This document shows positions 9,520-17,373 of a DNA stretch of 26,158 nt, one piece after another. Every line of letters begins with the position of its first letter. Position 1 is the stretch's first letter. A model generated the notes under the pieces. The model had not been told where the DNA came from, searched no databases, and saw nothing but the letters and a program-made list of their open reading frames with translations. A program made the translations under genes and the position numbers. The DNA comes from Actinomycetes bacterium. Lineage in GTDB: Bacteria > Actinomycetota > Actinomycetes > Mycobacteriales > Micromonosporaceae. The stretch lies in contig JAEZGP010000230.1 of NCBI GenBank assembly GCA_023437285.1, forward strand, positions 1-26,158. Reading direction: 5' to 3'.

Positions 9520-10650
9520 ATGAGCGAGCTTGCCAATCTGACCACGATGGAGGTCGACGCACTGGTCGACGTCTGCGGCGGTCTCAATCTCACCGACGGA
9601 CACGCGCGGCTCGACCTTTCGGCCCAGCAGGCCGCGATCGTCGCCCGGATACCCGAGATGTTCGACGTGGCCACACGCCGCCCATTTCCGACGATCGAAG
9701 TCGCCGCGCACAGCGCCTTTCTCCACGCGATCGGCCAGCACAGTGCGCCGATCGGCACGGGCCGGATCCTCAGCTGCTACTCCTCGACGCTGGCGACCGA
9801 CATCGTGGCCCGGGCATTGCCGATCGGCACCACCATCGCCGTACTGCATCCGACGTTCGACAACATCGCGGACCTCTTCGTCACCCGCGGCCTGAAGCTC
9901 GTGCCGCTGTCCGAGGAGGCCCTGCTGGCCCAGGACTGGCCCGGCCCACCGGTCAGCGCGATCGTCGTCACCCACCCCAACAACCCCACCGGGCTGGTGA
10001 CCCCGCCGGACCACCTCCGGTCGTTGGCCGAGCACGCGGCCCATCACGGCCAGACCGTCATCATCGACGCCAGCTTCCGCGGCCAGGTCCGCGACGCCCA
10101 GTACGACACGTACGCGATCCTCGACGCGGCCGGGACGGACTGGATCACGATCGAGGACACCGGCAAGCTGTGGCCGACCCACGAACTCAAGATCGGTCTG
10201 CTCGCCCGCAGCGAGCGGACCCGGCTGCCGATCGACCGGGCCTTCTCGGAGTCGCTGCTGGCCGCCTCACCCGTTGTCCTGCAACTCGTCGAGGCGCTGG
10301 CCGCCGACTGGGTCAACGGCGGCTACGAGCGTGCCCGCGATCACGTGGAACGCAACCGTGCGGTCGTACGGGAGGCCATCGCGTCGGTCGGCCTGCGGCT
10401 GGCCGACCCGCAGTCCCAGATCAGCGTCGCCCGCATCGACCTTCCCCCGGAGGGTCCCGACTCCGCGCTGCTGCATAAGGACCTGCTCGAGCGGGGCGTC
10501 CACGTGCTCCCGTGCGCGCCGTTTCACTGGGCCGACCCGGAGGGCGGCCTGCGCTACATCCGCCTCTCCCTGGCCCGGCCGTTCGAGACCGTCCAGACCG
10601 CGGCCAACACCCTGGCGCAGGCCTACCGCGAGCTGTCCGCGGCCGGTTGA
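9520..10650 (+). CDS. mppP: PLP-dependent L-arginine oxidase/hydroxylase, MppP type
   Basis: This 376-residue fold-type I PLP enzyme has the hallmarks of the MppP/RohP/Ind4 group, which uses O2 to oxidise L-Arg to 4-hydroxy-2-ketoarginine or dehydroarginine. These include the N-terminal LNLTDGHAR (D26, H28, matching the catalytic lid), RILSCYSSTLATDIVARAL, HPTFDNIADLF, THPNNPTG, the Asp in IIDASFRG, the PLP Lys in IEDTGKLWP (K216) and PCAPFHWADP. Length matches MppP. Ordinary aminotransferases lack the DGHAR segment. In the mannopeptimycin pathway MppP supplies enduracididine precursors; in indolmycin and azomycin pathways relatives feed other products. The ATG has a weak upstream site. It is followed after 33 bp by the P450 gene, suggesting one transcript. 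Confidence 0.88.
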   Translation: MSELANLTTMEVDALVDVCGGLNLTDGHARLDLSAQQAAIVARIPEMFDVATRRPFPTIEVAAHSAFLHAIGQHSAPIGTGRILSCYSSTLATDIVARALPIGTTIAVLHPTFDNIADLFVTRGLKLVPLSEEALLAQDWPGPPVSAIVVTHPNNPTGLVTPPDHLRSLAEHAAHHGQTVIIDASFRGQVRDAQYDTYAILDAAGTDWITIEDTGKLWPTHELKIGLLARSERTRLPIDRAFSESLLAASPVVLQLVEALAADWVNGGYERARDHVERNRAVVREAIASVGLRLADPQSQISVARIDLPPEGPDSALLHKDLLERGVHVLPCAPFHWADPEGGLRYIRLSLARPFETVQTAANTLAQAYRELSAAG

Positions 10651-10683
10651 ACGACGCCCACGGTCAGGCTCGGAGAGGGAACG

Positions 10684-11919
10684 ATGAACACAACCGCGTT
10701 GCCTGTCCAGGACGGGCGGGACGGCGTTGTCGCGTACGATCCCTTCGACTATCGCATCCATGAGGACCCCTATCCCGTCTACGCCTGGATGCGCGATCAC
10801 GCGCCGGTCTACCGCAACGACGAGCGCGACTTCTGGGCCCTGTCTCGGCACGCGGACGTACAGGCGGCGTTGCGCGACCCGGGCCGGTTCTCCAACCGCT
10901 ACGGGATCTCGCTGGAGCCCGAACTGTGGGGCCCGCACGCGCCGAAGACCAGCTTCTTCCTCGCGATGGACCCGCCGGACCACGGCAAGTACCGGGGCCT
11001 GCTGTCGAGCGTGTTCACGCCCCGGCGGGTCGCCGCCATGGAGCCCCGCGTCCGCGAGCTGGCGCGGGCCCGGCTGGAGCCGCTTCGCGACCAGGAACGG
11101 TTCGACTTCGCCGCGGACTACGCCGCCGCCCTGCCCAATGACGTGCTCTGCGAGATGCTCGGCGTGCCGTTCGACGACTGGGACCAGGTCCGGGCCGACA
11201 CCGACCTGATGAATCAGCGCGCTGACGGGTCCGACGAACGTGGGCCCAACGCGGTGGCCGCCGCCCTGCGGCTCGCCAACTACCTCGTCGCCCTCGTGGG
11301 CGACCTGCGCCGCCGGCCCGGCGAGGACCTGACCTCAGCGATGATCCAGGCGGAGGTCGACGGGACGAAGCTCACCGACGCCCAGATCGTCGGCTTCCTG
11401 TTCGTCATGATCGGCGCCGGTAACGAGTCCACCGGCAAGACGATCGGCAACGCCTGGTACCAGGGCTTCCTCCGGCCGGACGTCCAGCGGCAGGGCCTCA
11501 ACGGCCGGGCCGGGGACTGGGCCGCCGAGACGCTGCGGTACGACTCCGCCAGCCAGATGACGGCGCGGCTGCTCACCGAGGACACGACGATCCACGACAC
11601 CCGGCTGCCGAAGGGTGCCCGCGTGGTGATCCTGCCCGCCTCGGCCAACCGCGACTCCCGGTCCTTCCCGGACCCGGACCGCTTCGACCTGGACCGGGAC
11701 ACCCGCAAGATGATCAGCTACGGCTTCGGGCCGCACCACTGCCTCGGCGCCGCCCTGGCCGGACTCGAGATGACCGTGGCGCTCGACGAGATCGGCGCTC
11801 TCGTGTCGAGCTACGAGATCGACATGAGCAGGGCACGGCGGGTCCACTCCCCGCACCAGCGCGGCTTCGCCTCGCTGCCCTGCACGGTGACCCGCCGGCG
11901 CACCCCGCGCACGACCTGA
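10684..11919 (+). CDS. Cytochrome P450
   Basis: This 411-residue soluble bacterial P450 has an I-helix AGNEST, an ExxR motif in AAETLRYDS, a PERF-like segment (FPDPDRFDLDR) and the haem loop YGFGPHHCLG with the thiolate ligand C353. The first residue of the FxxGxxxCxG signature is Tyr (Y346) instead of Phe, and the usual acid-alcohol Thr of the I-helix appears as Ser followed by Thr. A strong GGAGAGG site precedes the ATG. It is co-directional with the MppP-like gene and convergent with the DinB gene. No ferredoxin gene lies next to it. The likely substrate is a carrier-bound or free amino acid or the finished peptide; which cannot be told. Confidence 0.93.
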   Translation: MNTTALPVQDGRDGVVAYDPFDYRIHEDPYPVYAWMRDHAPVYRNDERDFWALSRHADVQAALRDPGRFSNRYGISLEPELWGPHAPKTSFFLAMDPPDHGKYRGLLSSVFTPRRVAAMEPRVRELARARLEPLRDQERFDFAADYAAALPNDVLCEMLGVPFDDWDQVRADTDLMNQRADGSDERGPNAVAAALRLANYLVALVGDLRRRPGEDLTSAMIQAEVDGTKLTDAQIVGFLFVMIGAGNESTGKTIGNAWYQGFLRPDVQRQGLNGRAGDWAAETLRYDSASQMTARLLTEDTTIHDTRLPKGARVVILPASANRDSRSFPDPDRFDLDRDTRKMISYGFGPHHCLGAALAGLEMTVALDEIGALVSSYEIDMSRARRVHSPHQRGFASLPCTVTRRRTPRTT

Positions 11920-11941
11920 CCGGTCAGCGCTGCGGTTGGCG

Positions 11942-12697
11942 TCAGCGCCGCGCTTCGAGCGCGGCGAGGTCGCGCGTCGTGTACCGGTGGTGCTCGACCT
12001 CCTCCTCCATGACCACCCGCAGACACTCCCCTACCGGCTGCAGCGGCTCTTCCCAGGCCGCCGGCAGCGCGCCGGTGGACAGCCGCTCCAGGTCGTCGTC
12101 GGTGAGCGTCGCGACGATCGCCCGTACGCGGGCCATGCGGTCCGCCCGGGCCGCCATCACCTCGGCATAGGACGGGCGGGCCTCGGCGTCGATGCCCAGG
12201 GCGGCCCGATCCTCCGGCGGGAAGTCCGTGGGTGGCAGGCCGAGCGGGTGGTAGGGCTTCGGCTCGCCGAGCACCATGTGCGACGCCCACAGGTCAGTGG
12301 CGAACACAAGGTGGCGCAACGTCTCCACGAACGACCACTCCTCGTCGACCCGCTCGTGGCGCACGGGCTCCGGCAGCCGCTCGGCCCGCTCACGGGTAAC
12401 CGACCAGAGCGTCTCGATCCCGCGCCACATCGCGCGGTAGTCGTCGGCCGTACGCATTCCGCGCACCCGTACGCGTTCCGGATGGCGCCGGTCGAGTTCC
12501 GCGGCCACGAACCCGGTGACGTCGATGCCGTTGATGAGCACGGTGTCGATGACGCCGGAGACCCGCACGTTGGCCAGGTACGACGAGGCGATCGTGACGT
12601 CGCTGAGGTTGCAGTTGCGAAAGCTCGCGCCGGCGAGGTCAGCCTCGACGAACCGCGCGTGGCGCAGCGAACCCGTGTACCGACGGTCGGTGGTCAT
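11942..12697 (-). CDS. DinB-family protein with N-terminal pentapeptide-repeat-like segment
   Basis: The 251-residue protein opens with about seven five-residue steps of the pentapeptide-repeat type (RHARF, VEADL, AGASF, RNCNL, residues 12-50). A DinB-like helical domain follows, with candidate metal His residues in TLRHLVFATDLWASH and EEEVEHHRYTTRDL. The superfamily includes mycothiol-dependent enzymes. It lies 30 bp downstream of the A-PCP-E NRPS and on the same strand, so it probably closes the vioD-NRPS transcript. Whether it acts on the product, as in thiol-based detoxification or resistance, is speculation. It is the second DinB-type gene in the window but differs in architecture from the one at 7673. 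Confidence 0.82.
   Translation of the reverse strand: MTTDRRYTGSLRHARFVEADLAGASFRNCNLSDVTIASSYLANVRVSGVIDTVLINGIDVTGFVAAELDRRHPERVRVRGMRTADDYRAMWRGIETLWSVTRERAERLPEPVRHERVDEEWSFVETLRHLVFATDLWASHMVLGEPKPYHPLGLPPTDFPPEDRAALGIDAEARPSYAEVMAARADRMARVRAIVATLTDDDLERLSTGALPAAWEEPLQPVGECLRVVMEEEVEHHRYTTRDLAALEARR
11946..11966 (+). terminator. Short strong hairpin at the P450 / DinB convergence
   Basis: CGCCGCGCT and AGCGCGGCG form a 9-bp perfect stem around a TCG loop, starting 26 bp after the P450 stop. The stem lies within the last codons of the convergent DinB gene. No T-run follows. Confidence 0.4.
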
Positions 12698-12727
12698 GAG
12701 GACGTTCTACCTTGTCGCCCCATCGCC

Positions 12728-15700
12728 CTAGAGCCGGTCCAGCAGGTTCGTCAGCTGTGCCTCGGCCACCCGGGCGAGCGGGAAGTCAGCCGGCGTCGGC
12801 GCGGCGCCAACCGGCCGTCGGGCGTGCCCGATCAAGGCCCGCACCTCGTCCAGGTGCCGGTCAGCGAGGCCCTCAATCGTGTGCCGGTGGTGGCGTTGTT
12901 CGCTGAAGGACCAACGCACCAGCAGGCTCGCGCGGACCACCGAGGCCTGCACCTCGATCGGGTACGGGCGACGCCCGCCCGGGCCGCGGTCGTCGCCGAT
13001 CGGTTCGGCCACCACCGTGAAGGCGCCAGACGTGGGTCGGACCGCCTGGCCGAGGTAGCTGAAGCCGAGCTGCACCGCCGGGTCGGGCACCGGGTCGCGG
13101 TCCTGCCGGAGCAGCTGCCAGCCGAGGCCACCGGCCGGCACGCCGCGCAACGACGTCTCGACCGACCGCAGGACGGAGGCCGGAGAGCTGTCCGGTGGGC
13201 AGGTCAGTGCCAACGGGTGGGTCCGGCTGAACCAGCCGGTCGTCCGGCTGATGTCGATGTCCTCGTAGTCGTGGTCGCGGTCGTGCCGCTCGATGTCCAC
13301 CAGGTGTCGGGCCGCCCCGGTCCAGGAGGTCAGGACCCTGGCCAGGGCCGCGAGCAGCACGCCCTCGACGCCGCTGCCGTCAGGCGCGTCGCGCAGCAAC
13401 GCGTCGGTCTGCGCGGCGTCCAGCGACACCGTCACCGTCCCGGCGGCAGCGACGGTGTCCTGCGCCGGCTCGGCGGTCAGGTCGGACGGCAGCGTGCCCG
13501 CGGCCGCGGTGACGAGCTCCGTCCAGTAGCCGCGTTGTGCCTCCACCTCGGGCGACCCGGCGGCCGTGGCGAGCCGGCGGCCCCAGGACTGCCACGACGT
13601 CGTCTTCGGCAGGAACCGGAGATCCTCGCCGGCGGCGAGCTGGATCATCGCGGTCTCCAGATCCTCGAGGACGATGCGCATCGACGCCACGTCGGCGACG
13701 AGGCGGTGCGCGACCACCGCGAGCCGGTCCGGTCGGCCGCCGCCGGATCGGACCAACGCCACCCGCAGCAGGGGTCCGACCGCGAGGTCGAGGCCGCGCT
13801 GCATGGCCGCGACGATGTCGGCCAGGCGGCGTTCCCGGGCCGCCTCGTCGAGGTTGCCGAGGTCGTACACCTCGACGGGCGGCGGGTCGCCGCTCGGCGC
13901 GATCCGCGCGCGGGTCCGCCCGCCGGCGAGCAGCACGCGCAGCCGCAGGCCGTCGTGATGGGCGAGGACCTGCTCCACGGCCGCGCGGAGCAGGTCCGGT
14001 TCGGCCGCGGCGCCCAACTCGAGCAGTACCGACGTGTTCCAGTGGTGCGGCTCGGCGATGTCGGCCAGGCAGAACCAGCGCTGCATCGGCGTCAGTGGTG
14101 CCGGCCCGGTCACCTCGCCCTGCTCGGCATCGACCGTCAGCCCGGTGGTGATCGCCTCCGCCAGGGCGGCGACCGTGGGGTGCGCGAAGATGTCGTACGG
14201 GGTGAGTCGTACGCCGGCCTCCTGCGCTCGGGCGACGACCTGGATGGCGAGGATGGAATCGCCGCCGATCTCAAAGAAGTTGTCGTGGATGCCGACCTTG
14301 TCGAGGCCGACGATGGCGCCGATCGTGTCGGCCAGTTTCTGTTGCGACGGTGTCTGCGGCGCCACGTAGCCCTCGCTCAACGCCGGCCGGTCACCGTCCG
14401 GGGCGGGCAGCCGGTCCCGGTCGACCTTCCCGTTCGCGTTGAGCGGCAGCGCGTCGAGCTCGACGAAGGCGGACGGCACCATGTAGGCGGGCAGCTCGCC
14501 CTCAAGGAAGCGGCGCAGGTCCCCCACGCTGGGCCGCTCACCGGCCCGGGCCACCACGTACGCCACCAGGCGACGGTCGCCGGCGGCGGCTTCGTACAGC
14601 GTGACGACCGACTCGGCGATTTGCGGGTGCCGGCTCAGCGTCGACTCGATCTCCATCGGCTCCACCCGGAAGCCACGGATCTTGATCTGCGTGTCGACCC
14701 GGGAGATGAACTCGAGGTTGCCGTCGGCGCGCTGGCGGACCAGGTCGCCGGTCCGGTACAGCCGCTGCCCGGCCCGGGCCGGGTCGGGGTCGGCCACGAA
14801 CCGCTGGGCGGTGAGGTCGGGCCGGCCGAGATAGCCACGGGCCAGGCTCACCCCGCCGATGTACAGCTCCCCCGTGCCACCGCGCGGGACCGGTCGCAAC
14901 CGCCGGTCCAGGACACGCAGGTGCGCCGACGGCAGCGGCGTCCCGATCGGCAGGTTGGGCCAGTCCCACGTCGGATCGGCCGGGTCGAGCTGGAAGAACG
15001 TCGAGCTGACGGTGGTCTCGGTCAGCCCGTACACGTGCGCCAACGGCACCGCGCACTGCCGCCACATGGCCAGGCGTTGCGGCAGGACCCGCTCCCCGCC
15101 GATGATCACCAGCCGGAGGTGCTCCGGCAGGCGACGGCCCAACCGGTCCAGCTCCCGCACCCACTCGTGCCAGTACGCCGTGGGCAGCTCCATCACGGTC
15201 AGCCGCTCCCGCTCGACGAGCGAGACCAGATCGTCCTCCCCGCTGAGCAGGTGCCGGGTGGGGATCACCACCGCTCCCCCGGCCAGCCAGGTCGGGAACA
15301 GCTCCTCCACCAACACGTCGAACCCGGGCGAGGCGAACTGCAGGAACCGGTCGCCGGCCCCCAGCCCGAGACGCTCCACCACGTCACGCGCGAACACCGA
15401 CAGCGAGCGATGCTCGATCATCGCCCCCTTCGGGCGACCGGTCGAACCCGAGGTGTAGATCACATAGGCCAACGAGTCCAGCCCCGGTGCCGCGGCGGAC
15501 CGCTCCGGCCCGGCCACGGCCGGCGCCGCGTCCGCCAGGACCACGTCGGCCGGACACGCCACGCCGGACTCCGCCAGCGCCGCCGCCAGCCGCTCCTGGG
15601 TGACCAGGACCCGTGCCCGCGCGTCGGCCATCATGAACGCCAACCGCTCCGGCGGGTACGCCGGGTCCATCGGCAGGAAGGCGCCGCCCGCCTTCAGCAC

Positions 15701-15976
15701 GCCGAGGATCGCCACGGCCAGCCGGGGCGAGCGGTCCATCAGGACCGCGACCACGGTCTCCGGGCCCACGCCCAGGCCCCGCAGCTGGTGCGCCAGCAGG
15801 CTCGCGTCCCGGTCCAGCTCGGCGTAACTGGTCGCCACGCCGTCGCTGACCACCGCCGGCGCGTCCGGGGCCAGCGCCACGCGGCGTTCGAACAGCTCGA
15901 CAAAGCCCACCTCGGCGCCGGACGGCGCCGGGGCCGGACGGGCCAGTTCCGCGATGCGGCTCGGCGCCTCGGTCAT
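12728..15976 (-). CDS. Nonribosomal peptide synthetase, A-PCP-E, cationic amino acid pocket, E domain with altered active site
   Basis: The 1082-residue protein has an adenylation domain (about 25-530; YTSGSTGRPKG, YGLTETT, YRTGDL, NGKVD with K517), a carrier domain (GGDS, S574) and a C/E-superfamily domain (about 625-1060). That last domain has epimerase-type landmarks (ISRTTGWF, LGFSYLGQ) and a C-terminal docking-like tail. There is no condensation domain, so it looks like an initiation or stand-alone module. Hand-extracted pocket residues are D220, V221, E224, E263, I291, G293, V315, V323, S324, K517; two acidic residues suggest a basic substrate such as capreomycidine, enduracididine or Arg. 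The HHxxxDG motif reads HRLVADV (H757, R758, D762, V763), so the second, catalytic His is Arg, while the Glu of the EGHGRE motif remains (E896). Epimerisation may be lost. Its ATG overlaps the VioD-like stop (ATGA). Confidence 0.93.
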   Translation of the reverse strand: MTEAPSRIAELARPAPAPSGAEVGFVELFERRVALAPDAPAVVSDGVATSYAELDRDASLLAHQLRGLGVGPETVVAVLMDRSPRLAVAILGVLKAGGAFLPMDPAYPPERLAFMMADARARVLVTQERLAAALAESGVACPADVVLADAAPAVAGPERSAAAPGLDSLAYVIYTSGSTGRPKGAMIEHRSLSVFARDVVERLGLGAGDRFLQFASPGFDVLVEELFPTWLAGGAVVIPTRHLLSGEDDLVSLVERERLTVMELPTAYWHEWVRELDRLGRRLPEHLRLVIIGGERVLPQRLAMWRQCAVPLAHVYGLTETTVSSTFFQLDPADPTWDWPNLPIGTPLPSAHLRVLDRRLRPVPRGGTGELYIGGVSLARGYLGRPDLTAQRFVADPDPARAGQRLYRTGDLVRQRADGNLEFISRVDTQIKIRGFRVEPMEIESTLSRHPQIAESVVTLYEAAAGDRRLVAYVVARAGERPSVGDLRRFLEGELPAYMVPSAFVELDALPLNANGKVDRDRLPAPDGDRPALSEGYVAPQTPSQQKLADTIGAIVGLDKVGIHDNFFEIGGDSILAIQVVARAQEAGVRLTPYDIFAHPTVAALAEAITTGLTVDAEQGEVTGPAPLTPMQRWFCLADIAEPHHWNTSVLLELGAAAEPDLLRAAVEQVLAHHDGLRLRVLLAGGRTRARIAPSGDPPPVEVYDLGNLDEAARERRLADIVAAMQRGLDLAVGPLLRVALVRSGGGRPDRLAVVAHRLVADVASMRIVLEDLETAMIQLAAGEDLRFLPKTTSWQSWGRRLATAAGSPEVEAQRGYWTELVTAAAGTLPSDLTAEPAQDTVAAAGTVTVSLDAAQTDALLRDAPDGSGVEGVLLAALARVLTSWTGAARHLVDIERHDRDHDYEDIDISRTTGWFSRTHPLALTCPPDSSPASVLRSVETSLRGVPAGGLGWQLLRQDRDPVPDPAVQLGFSYLGQAVRPTSGAFTVVAEPIGDDRGPGGRRPYPIEVQASVVRASLLVRWSFSEQRHHRHTIEGLADRHLDEVRALIGHARRPVGAAPTPADFPLARVAEAQLTNLLDRL

Positions 15977-17109
15977 GTCGTCACCGCCGTCCGCCGGTCG
16001 TCACGCAGCACTCGTTCCAATGCCGAAAGTCCCGTCGTCAGCTCGGCGGTCGTGCCGCCGAATCCGAGCCGGACGTGGTCGCGGTAGGCGTCGCCGAAGC
16101 ACTCGCCGGGCACCAGCAGGACCCGGTGCTGCTCGGCCAGGCGGCGACACGACCCCACCACATCCGGTTGGTCGAGAAGTTCCACGAACGCGGTGACCCC
16201 ACCGGCGGGCGGCGTGAGCCGTACCAGGTCCGGCAGGCCGTCGGCCCAGGCGCGCAACAGCGCCAGGTTGCCCGCCGCGTGCTCGCGCTGCCGGGCAACG
16301 ATCTTGTCAGCGTGCCGGACCGCCTGCTCCGCGAAGAACTCCAGCACCGGCGAGACGTACAGGGCGATGTAGTCGCGCAGCAGCGCCATGCGGGCCAGCA
16401 GTTCAGGCGGCGCGACGCACCACCCCACCCGCAGGCCGGCCAGGCCGTAGCTCTTGGAGAACGTGCCGAAGGCGATGCTCCGGTCGTACCAGGCGGTCGG
16501 CAGCGGGAGCGGGTCGGCCGCGTAGGTCAGTTCCCCGAACGCGTGGTCCCATACCAGCCAGGCGCCGGCCTCGGCGGCGATGGCGACCAGCTCCTTCTGC
16601 TCTTCGGGCGTCAGCGTCGTACCGGTGGGATTGTGGGGGAAGTTCACCACGATCATGCGCGGACCCGACGCCGTCAGCCGGCGCAGCAGCGACAGGTCAG
16701 CCGCGAAGCCGGCGTCGCGGTCCAGCGGCCATCTGGTCACCCGGCAGCCCCGCGCCGCGGCGATGTCGTGCAGCTGCTGGTAGGCCGGATCCACCACCAC
16801 GATCTCGTCGCCCGGCTCGAGCGCCAGGTGCATCACCAGGTAGATCGCCTCGCTGGAGCCGTGCGTCACCATCAACCGGTCGACGTCACCGCTGGTCCAC
16901 CGGTCGGCCAGCGCCGCGCGCAGCCCGGTGCCGCCGTAGCTCTCGCTGTCGTGGAACACCATCGGATCAAGGTCGGCGAGCTCGAAGCCGCACAGCTGCC
17001 TGAACTCCGCCATCGACAGGTCCCGCACCCCGCTGCTGCCGATGTCGTGGTCGACATTGTGGTAATAGTCGCGCATCCATGCCTCGAGCCGGGCGATGGC
17101 GATATCCAT
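15973..17109 (-). CDS. vioD: Capreomycidine synthase-like PLP enzyme, VioD type
   Basis: The 378-residue fold-type I PLP enzyme matches VioD in its distinctive opening (RLEAWMRDYY, then DIGSSGVRDLSMAEFRQL), VTHGSSEAIYL, NFPHNPTG, the Asp in LVWDHAFGELTY, the PLP Lys in FGTFSKSYGLAGLRVGW (K219) and VLLVPGECFG. VioD cyclises 3-hydroxy-L-arginine to capreomycidine by replacing the hydroxyl with the guanidine nitrogen. Together with the VioC-like gene this gives the two expected steps. The ATG at 17109 aligns with the family N-terminus; a TTG at 17178 would add unlike sequence. It is the first gene of a minus-strand transcript and overlaps the NRPS start by 4 bp, so the amino acid supplier and its presumed activating module are translationally coupled. 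An MppQ-like role is the main alternative. Confidence 0.85.
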   Translation of the reverse strand: MDIAIARLEAWMRDYYHNVDHDIGSSGVRDLSMAEFRQLCGFELADLDPMVFHDSESYGGTGLRAALADRWTSGDVDRLMVTHGSSEAIYLVMHLALEPGDEIVVVDPAYQQLHDIAAARGCRVTRWPLDRDAGFAADLSLLRRLTASGPRMIVVNFPHNPTGTTLTPEEQKELVAIAAEAGAWLVWDHAFGELTYAADPLPLPTAWYDRSIAFGTFSKSYGLAGLRVGWCVAPPELLARMALLRDYIALYVSPVLEFFAEQAVRHADKIVARQREHAAGNLALLRAWADGLPDLVRLTPPAGGVTAFVELLDQPDVVGSCRRLAEQHRVLLVPGECFGDAYRDHVRLGFGGTTAELTTGLSALERVLRDDRRTAVTT

Positions 17110-17373
17110 GTCGCGTTTCCATCCGTCCGCGGCCGCCCACCGAACGGTCGAAGGTGTGCGAAACCTGATCCGACGCAATGCGGTGGCGAGATCGCCACTC
17201 GCAACACGGTATGCGGATTCGCAGCCGGCACGGTGTCGCGTGAAGCCGGGACAGCCGACCCGCCACGCGTCGGCGATATTTTGCAGGAGCCGAATCCGCC
17301 ACCAAGGGCCGTCCTACCTTCGCGTACTCCCAGCGGGAGGTCGGCGGCGGCGCCGAGGTGGAGAGGGGAAGCT
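17110..17373. promoter_or_regulatory. Divergent promoter region, VioD-like / MFS exporter
   Basis: These 264 bp lie between two divergent transcripts and include AT-richer patches (around 17275-17285) that are unusual for the window. No gene is seen. They contain the palindrome at 17183-17198. Confidence 0.5.
17183..17198. promoter_or_regulatory. 16-bp palindrome, candidate operator
   Basis: GTGGCGA-GA-TCGCCAC has perfect 7-bp arms. It lies 74 bp upstream of the VioD-like start and about 175 bp upstream of the exporter start. It would suit a dimeric regulator controlling export and synthesis together. It is not the same sequence as the palindrome at 4593. Confidence 0.4.

Noticed and set aside
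9520..10650. Ordinary class I aminotransferase
   Set aside because: The DGHAR segment, SCYSS block and IEDTGKLWP motif are specific to the MppP/RohP/Ind4 oxidase group.
11936..16087. A very long open frame on the plus strand opposite the DinB, NRPS and VioD-like genes
   Set aside because: It is antisense to three clearly recognised genes, is extremely rich in Arg, Gly, His and Val, and has no domain. Long antisense frames are expected in high-GC DNA.
16075..17373. N-terminal extension of the MFS exporter frame
   Set aside because: The extension is antisense to the VioD-like gene and encodes Arg/His-rich sequence; a strong ribosome site and the first transmembrane helix begin at 17374.
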